From Lentisphaeria bacterium UBA4640 (GTDB taxonomy: Bacteria > Verrucomicrobiota > Lentisphaeria > Victivallales > UBA1829), in contig DHMO01000044.1 of the NCBI GenBank assembly GCA_002405835.1, positions 46,660 to 91,597 on the forward strand: a stretch of DNA of 44,938 nt. The letters run 5' to 3'. Shown here piece after piece: positions 41,644-44,938 of the stretch. The notes beneath the pieces were generated by a model. It searched no databases. It was not told the DNA's origin and worked only from the letters and a program-made list of their open reading frames with translations. How positions within the stretch are numbered: the first letter of the stretch is position 1; every line of letters begins with the position of its first letter. A program made the translations under genes and the position numbers.

Positions 41644-43047
41644 GTGAGTAATCAATCTTCTGGCGGACGCGAAATGCTTGCGTCCCGTTTGGGCTTCATC
41701 CTGCTCACCGCGGGATGTGCGATCGGTCTGGGCAACATCTGGCGCTTCCCGTATATCTGCGGACAGTACGGCGGCGCAATCTTTGTCCTGATGTATCTTT
41801 TCTTCCTCGTCCTGCTCGGATTCCCGGTCATGGTGATGGAACTTTCCGTCGGACGCGCGGGACAGCTCGACTTGGTCGGCTGCTACAAGCGTCTCAAGAA
41901 TCCGGAACGTGCGCTTCCGTGGGAAAAGCCCGGAATGCTGTTCTTTACCGGCAATCTCATTCTTCTGATGTTCTACTCGGTCATTACCGGCTGGCTGCTT
42001 GCCTATACCTGGTATTTCGCGACCGGCGCCTTTTCGCAGGTCGGCGCGGACGGCGTGCCGGGATTCTTTAACGGCTTCCTTGCCAGCCCCGGCCGACAGA
42101 TTCTTTTCACCTACATTGCAATCGGAATCACCGTGGCGGTCTGCATCGCCGGACTCAAGGCGGGTGTGGAGCGCGTAACCAAGTTCATGATGGCGGGACT
42201 GTTCCTGCTGCTCATCGGACTCGCCATTCAGGCGTGCCGTCTGCCGAACGCTTCTGAAGGTCTGAAATTCTTCCTCATGCCGAGTGTCGCGACGCTTGAG
42301 CAGAGCGGTTTCTGGCCGGCGGTTCATGCGGCAATGACACAGGCGTTCTTTACGCTCAGTCTCGGCATCGGCAGCATTGCAATCTGCGGAAGCTATGTCG
42401 CCAAGACGCAGTCGCTGCCGCAGGAGGCGACCATTATCATTACGCTTGACACCTTTGTTGCGATCTGCGCCGGACTCATCATCTTCCCGAGCTGTTTTGC
42501 ATACGGCGTTGAGCCGGGACAGGGACCGGGACTGATCTTCGTCACACTTCCCCGCATTTTCCTGAATATGGAATATGGCATGGTGCGCGGATTCATCTTC
42601 TTCCTGTTCCTGAGCATTGCGGCTCTGACGACGCTGATCGCGGTTGCGGAGAACCTGATTGCATTCGGCATCGATGAACTGCGCTTTTCGCGGAAGAAGT
42701 CAACTCTGGTTACAGGATTCCTGCTTTTCGTCTTTTCGCTTCCCTGCATCTTCGGCTTCAACCTCTGGAAGAATTTCCAGCCGCTGGGCAAAGGATCCTG
42801 CGTGCTTGACCTCGAAGACTTTATTGTGAGCGACAACTTCCTTCCGCTCGGCGCTCTGCTGATCACGCTGTTCTGCACGCGCCGCCGCGGCTGGGGACTT
42901 CAGAACTTCCTGGCGGAGGCGAACACCGGAAGCGGATTCAACTTCCCGCGTCTGCTTTCGTTCTACATCACCTGGATTCTGCCGGTTGTCATTCTGCTGA
43001 TCTGGGTGATCGGGCTTGTGAAGAGGTTCCATCTGCTTGACATTTAA
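41644..43047 (+). CDS. Neurotransmitter:sodium symporter (NSS/LeuT-fold) family transporter
   Basis: The 467-residue inner-membrane protein has about 11-12 hydrophobic helices. TM1 carries the NSS signature AIGLGNIWRFPYICGQYGGA, where the unwound helix binds sodium and substrate. TM6 reads FFTLSLGIGSIAICGSY. Bacterial NSS proteins import amino acids with sodium; which one cannot be told. It starts at GTG 41644 with AGAGAGG upstream. It is followed after 24 bases by a CstA-type transporter, probably in one operon. Confidence 0.93.
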   Translation: MSNQSSGGREMLASRLGFILLTAGCAIGLGNIWRFPYICGQYGGAIFVLMYLFFLVLLGFPVMVMELSVGRAGQLDLVGCYKRLKNPERALPWEKPGMLFFTGNLILLMFYSVITGWLLAYTWYFATGAFSQVGADGVPGFFNGFLASPGRQILFTYIAIGITVAVCIAGLKAGVERVTKFMMAGLFLLLIGLAIQACRLPNASEGLKFFLMPSVATLEQSGFWPAVHAAMTQAFFTLSLGIGSIAICGSYVAKTQSLPQEATIIITLDTFVAICAGLIIFPSCFAYGVEPGQGPGLIFVTLPRIFLNMEYGMVRGFIFFLFLSIAALTTLIAVAENLIAFGIDELRFSRKKSTLVTGFLLFVFSLPCIFGFNLWKNFQPLGKGSCVLDLEDFIVSDNFLPLGALLITLFCTRRRGWGLQNFLAEANTGSGFNFPRLLSFYITWILPVVILLIWVIGLVKRFHLLDI

Positions 43048-43071
43048 TCATTAACCTTCAAGGAGGTAAAA

Positions 43072-44541
43072 ATGTTAATGTTCCTGCTCGGTATCGTAAT
43101 GCTGGTGGCCGGCTACTACTATTACGGTAAATTCGTGGAAAAGATTCTCGGTCCCGACGACCGGAAGACTCCGGCGGTCTCCAGCTATGACGGAGTGGAC
43201 TACCTGGTTCTGCCGACCTGGAAGAACATGCTGATTCAGCTGCTGAACATTGCCGGAATCGGTCCTGTGATCGGCGTGATTCTCGGCGTGAAGTTCGGCG
43301 CGATCGTCTTCCTGATCATTCCGCTCGGCAACATCTTCGGCGGTGCGGTGCACGACTTTGTCGCGGGCATGATGTCCCTGCGGCACAACGGTGCGAACCT
43401 TCCGGCGCTGATTCAGAAGACGATGGGAAAACCGTTCTACGGGCTCTTCTCGATTTTCATGTGCTTCCTGCTTCTGCTGGTCGTTGCGGTGTTCATCAAC
43501 ATCCCGGCCGGGCTGATCGACCGCCTGTTCCCGACCGTTTCGGTCTTCTGGGTTGCAGTCGTGGCGATTTTTGTCTACTACATCATCGCGACGATTTTCC
43601 CGGTTGACAAAATCATCGGAGCGATCTATCCGCTGTTCGGCGCGATGCTGATGATCGGAACGTTTGCAATCTTCTTCTCGATGATCTGGCAGTATTCGTT
43701 TTCGACTCCGGGAATGATGCTGGAGACTCCCGAGCTGAAGTCGCTGATTCTCGGTTTCCGCGAAGAGAACCCGATTCTGCCGTGTCTGTTTGTGACAATC
43801 GCATGCGGCATCCTTTCCGGTTTCCACGCGACGCAGTCGCCGATTGTCGCCCGGACCATGAAGTCCGAACGCGAGGCGCGCGGAACGTTCTACGGCATGA
43901 TGATCGTCGAAGGCGTCATCGCGATGATCTGGGCTGCCGCGGGATTCGCCATTTACAATCTGATTCCGACGAAATTCGCGGAGAATTCGACGCAGGTTCT
44001 TGTTGACATTACGCAGTATTTCCTCGGCGGCTGGATGGGCGTCCTGACGATTATCGCGGTTGTGATTCTTGCAATTACCTCCGGCGATACAGCAATGCGC
44101 AGTCTGCGTCTGAGCCTTGCGGAGATCCTGAACATCGGACAGACGAAGCTAGTGAACCGCGTGCTTCTCTGCCTTCCGCTTGTGGTGCTGGTCGCCGGGC
44201 TTCTCTGGTGGTCGAACATGAGCGCGGAGTCGTTCAAACATCTTTGGAATTACTTTGCATGGGGCAACCAGGTGCTCGGCGCCTGCACGCTGACTGCAAC
44301 ATCCGTCTGGCTGTTCAGTCAGAAGAAAAACGGCTGGGTGACGCTGCTTCCCGGAATGTTCATGACGTTCATCGTCGTGACATTCATCGTTTGGACTTCG
44401 CCCGCGCACAAGGGACCTTACGGCTTCGGGTTGAACCTGAATATTGCGTATGTGATCGGCACGGCGCTTGCGCTGTTCCAGGGCGTGTGGGCGTATCTGA
44501 TCGGACGCCGCCGCGCCGCGCTGTCGCCTTTGGAAAAATAA
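43072..44541 (+). CDS. CstA-family carbon starvation/pyruvate-peptide transporter, short form
   Basis: The 489-residue polytopic protein starts with a helix and YYYYGKFVEKILGPDD. Its CstA landmarks are SYDGVDYLVLPTWKNML, NIAGIGPVIGVILGVKFG, GGAVHDFVAGMMSLRHNG and GFHATQSPIVARTMKSE. CstA/BtsT proteins import pyruvate, and peptide uptake has been proposed. E. coli members are about 700 residues, so this is the short type common in anaerobes. AAGGAGG precedes the ATG. It ends at a terminator and may be co-transcribed with the NSS gene. Confidence 0.9.
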   Translation: MLMFLLGIVMLVAGYYYYGKFVEKILGPDDRKTPAVSSYDGVDYLVLPTWKNMLIQLLNIAGIGPVIGVILGVKFGAIVFLIIPLGNIFGGAVHDFVAGMMSLRHNGANLPALIQKTMGKPFYGLFSIFMCFLLLLVVAVFINIPAGLIDRLFPTVSVFWVAVVAIFVYYIIATIFPVDKIIGAIYPLFGAMLMIGTFAIFFSMIWQYSFSTPGMMLETPELKSLILGFREENPILPCLFVTIACGILSGFHATQSPIVARTMKSEREARGTFYGMMIVEGVIAMIWAAAGFAIYNLIPTKFAENSTQVLVDITQYFLGGWMGVLTIIAVVILAITSGDTAMRSLRLSLAEILNIGQTKLVNRVLLCLPLVVLVAGLLWWSNMSAESFKHLWNYFAWGNQVLGACTLTATSVWLFSQKKNGWVTLLPGMFMTFIVVTFIVWTSPAHKGPYGFGLNLNIAYVIGTALALFQGVWAYLIGRRRAALSPLEK

Positions 44542-44565
44542 GATTTTTCTGTCGCTTGCTTTGAG

Positions 44566-44600
44566 GACGGATGAGGAGTTTTCCCATCCGTCTTTTTTTT
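44566..44600 (+). terminator. Rho-independent terminator after the CstA-family gene
   Basis: GACGGATG (44566-44573) pairs with CATCCGTC (44585-44592) and is followed by eight T. Confidence 0.88.
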
Positions 44601-44622
44601 GAAAAAAGTTCTGTTTTGCCGC

Positions 44623-44650
44623 TTGCGTTTTTCCATAACGCTGTTATAAG
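44623..44650 (+). promoter_or_regulatory. Promoter candidate of the Gly/Pro-rich protein gene
   Basis: TTGCGT (44623-44628) and TATAAG (44645-44650) are 16 bases apart, 34 bases before the ATG. Confidence 0.45.
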
Positions 44651-44684
44651 TACAGATGAAACCTTTCAACAAAAGGAGGTACGC

Positions 44685-44938
44685 ATGAAGAGATCGAAGA
44701 TATTCCTGATTCTGCTTCTTGGCGGTTTTGTTTCCGCCGGAGCGTTTGCACGGCCGCCCGGACCGCCGCCGGGAGGACCGGGTGGAGGACCCGGAGGTCC
44801 GCCGCCGAGACATCATGGCGACAAGGGCGTTGCTCTGGCCGCCGACATTGTGGATCTGGTTGGAGCCTCGCTGGACATTTTAGCACCGCGTCCAGCCCCG
44901 CCGCCTCCGCCAGCGCCGATGCCTCCGCCTCCGCCGCC
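44685..44938 (+). CDS. Secreted Gly/Pro-rich protein, 3' end outside window
   Basis: An open frame from ATG 44685 (AAAGGAGGT about 5 bases upstream) runs off the window after 84 codons. It encodes a signal peptide (MKRSKIFLILLLGGFVSAGAFA), a Gly/Pro stretch (RPPGPPPGGPGGGPGGPPPR), a short amphipathic segment (DKGVALAADIVDLVGASLDI), then a second proline-rich stretch. No domain is recognised. It is probably an envelope or secreted protein; the missing end could change the picture. Confidence 0.7.
   Translation, partial: MKRSKIFLILLLGGFVSAGAFARPPGPPPGGPGGGPGGPPPRHHGDKGVALAADIVDLVGASLDILAPRPAPPPPPAPMPPPPP

Noticed and set aside
1..44938. CRISPR arrays, tRNA/rRNA genes, transposases or prophage genes
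   Set aside because: I looked on both strands and found no regularly spaced repeats, no cloverleaf-like sequence, and no mobile-element protein motifs other than the putative repeat-bounded cassette.

Overview
The window most resembles a chromosomal segment of a Lentisphaerota (Victivallales-type) bacterium. The best clue is four genes for prepilin-like proteins with an FTL(I/V)ELLV(V/T)IA helix running into an LLPALxxAR segment. Families of such pseudopilins, accompanied by many secreted glycoside hydrolases and one-component regulators, are typical of Lentisphaerota and their PVC relatives. The phylum call is inference. Codon use is GC-rich, and genes start from good AAGGA/GGAGG ribosome binding sites. 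No tRNA, rRNA, CRISPR array, transposase or prophage gene was seen.

Layout: (1) 1-2330, minus: a ketopantoate-reductase-like gene cut by the window edge, behind a DEAD-box RNA helicase. (2) 2634-10463, plus, locus A: GntR-type regulator, pseudopilin, small secreted protein, 1483-residue GH13-like protein, CBM9-like protein. (3) 10471-16341, minus: FtsB-like protein on its own promoter, then a five-gene housekeeping run gpmI - 5'-3' exonuclease - rlmI - pyrF - tyrA. (4) 16507-19000, plus: SGNH hydrolase, terminator, lipoprotein, radical SAM/SPASM protein. (5) 19017-28308, plus, locus B: LacI regulator, then two pseudopilin + GH-A hydrolase pairs. (6) 28377-32311, plus: eda and kdgK, a terminator, then an IclR regulator overlapping a GH10 xylanase-like gene without a signal peptide. 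(7) 32395-33204, minus: two-TM protein of unknown function. (8) 33387-36771, plus: rplU, purC, metX, metW, DUF2752. (9) 36764-38240: an AAA/DUF4143 ATPase gene between two ~54-bp direct repeats, each a long palindrome. (10) 38254-41568, locus C: GH5 hydrolase and a pseudopilin with a frameshifted leader on the minus strand, with a divergent AraC regulator. (11) 41644-44938, plus: NSS-family and CstA-family transporters, then a Gly/Pro-rich secreted protein cut by the edge.

How it fits together: three loci repeat one plan, a one-component regulator next to a pseudopilin and one or more exported carbohydrate-active proteins. No SusC/SusD-like pair is present. The region reads as polysaccharide degradation, with the IclR/GH10/eda/kdgK block finishing uronate-containing fragments through 2-keto-3-deoxygluconate. 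The two items most worth following are the regulator-pseudopilin-hydrolase modules and the palindrome-bounded ATPase cassette. Both functional readings are inference.
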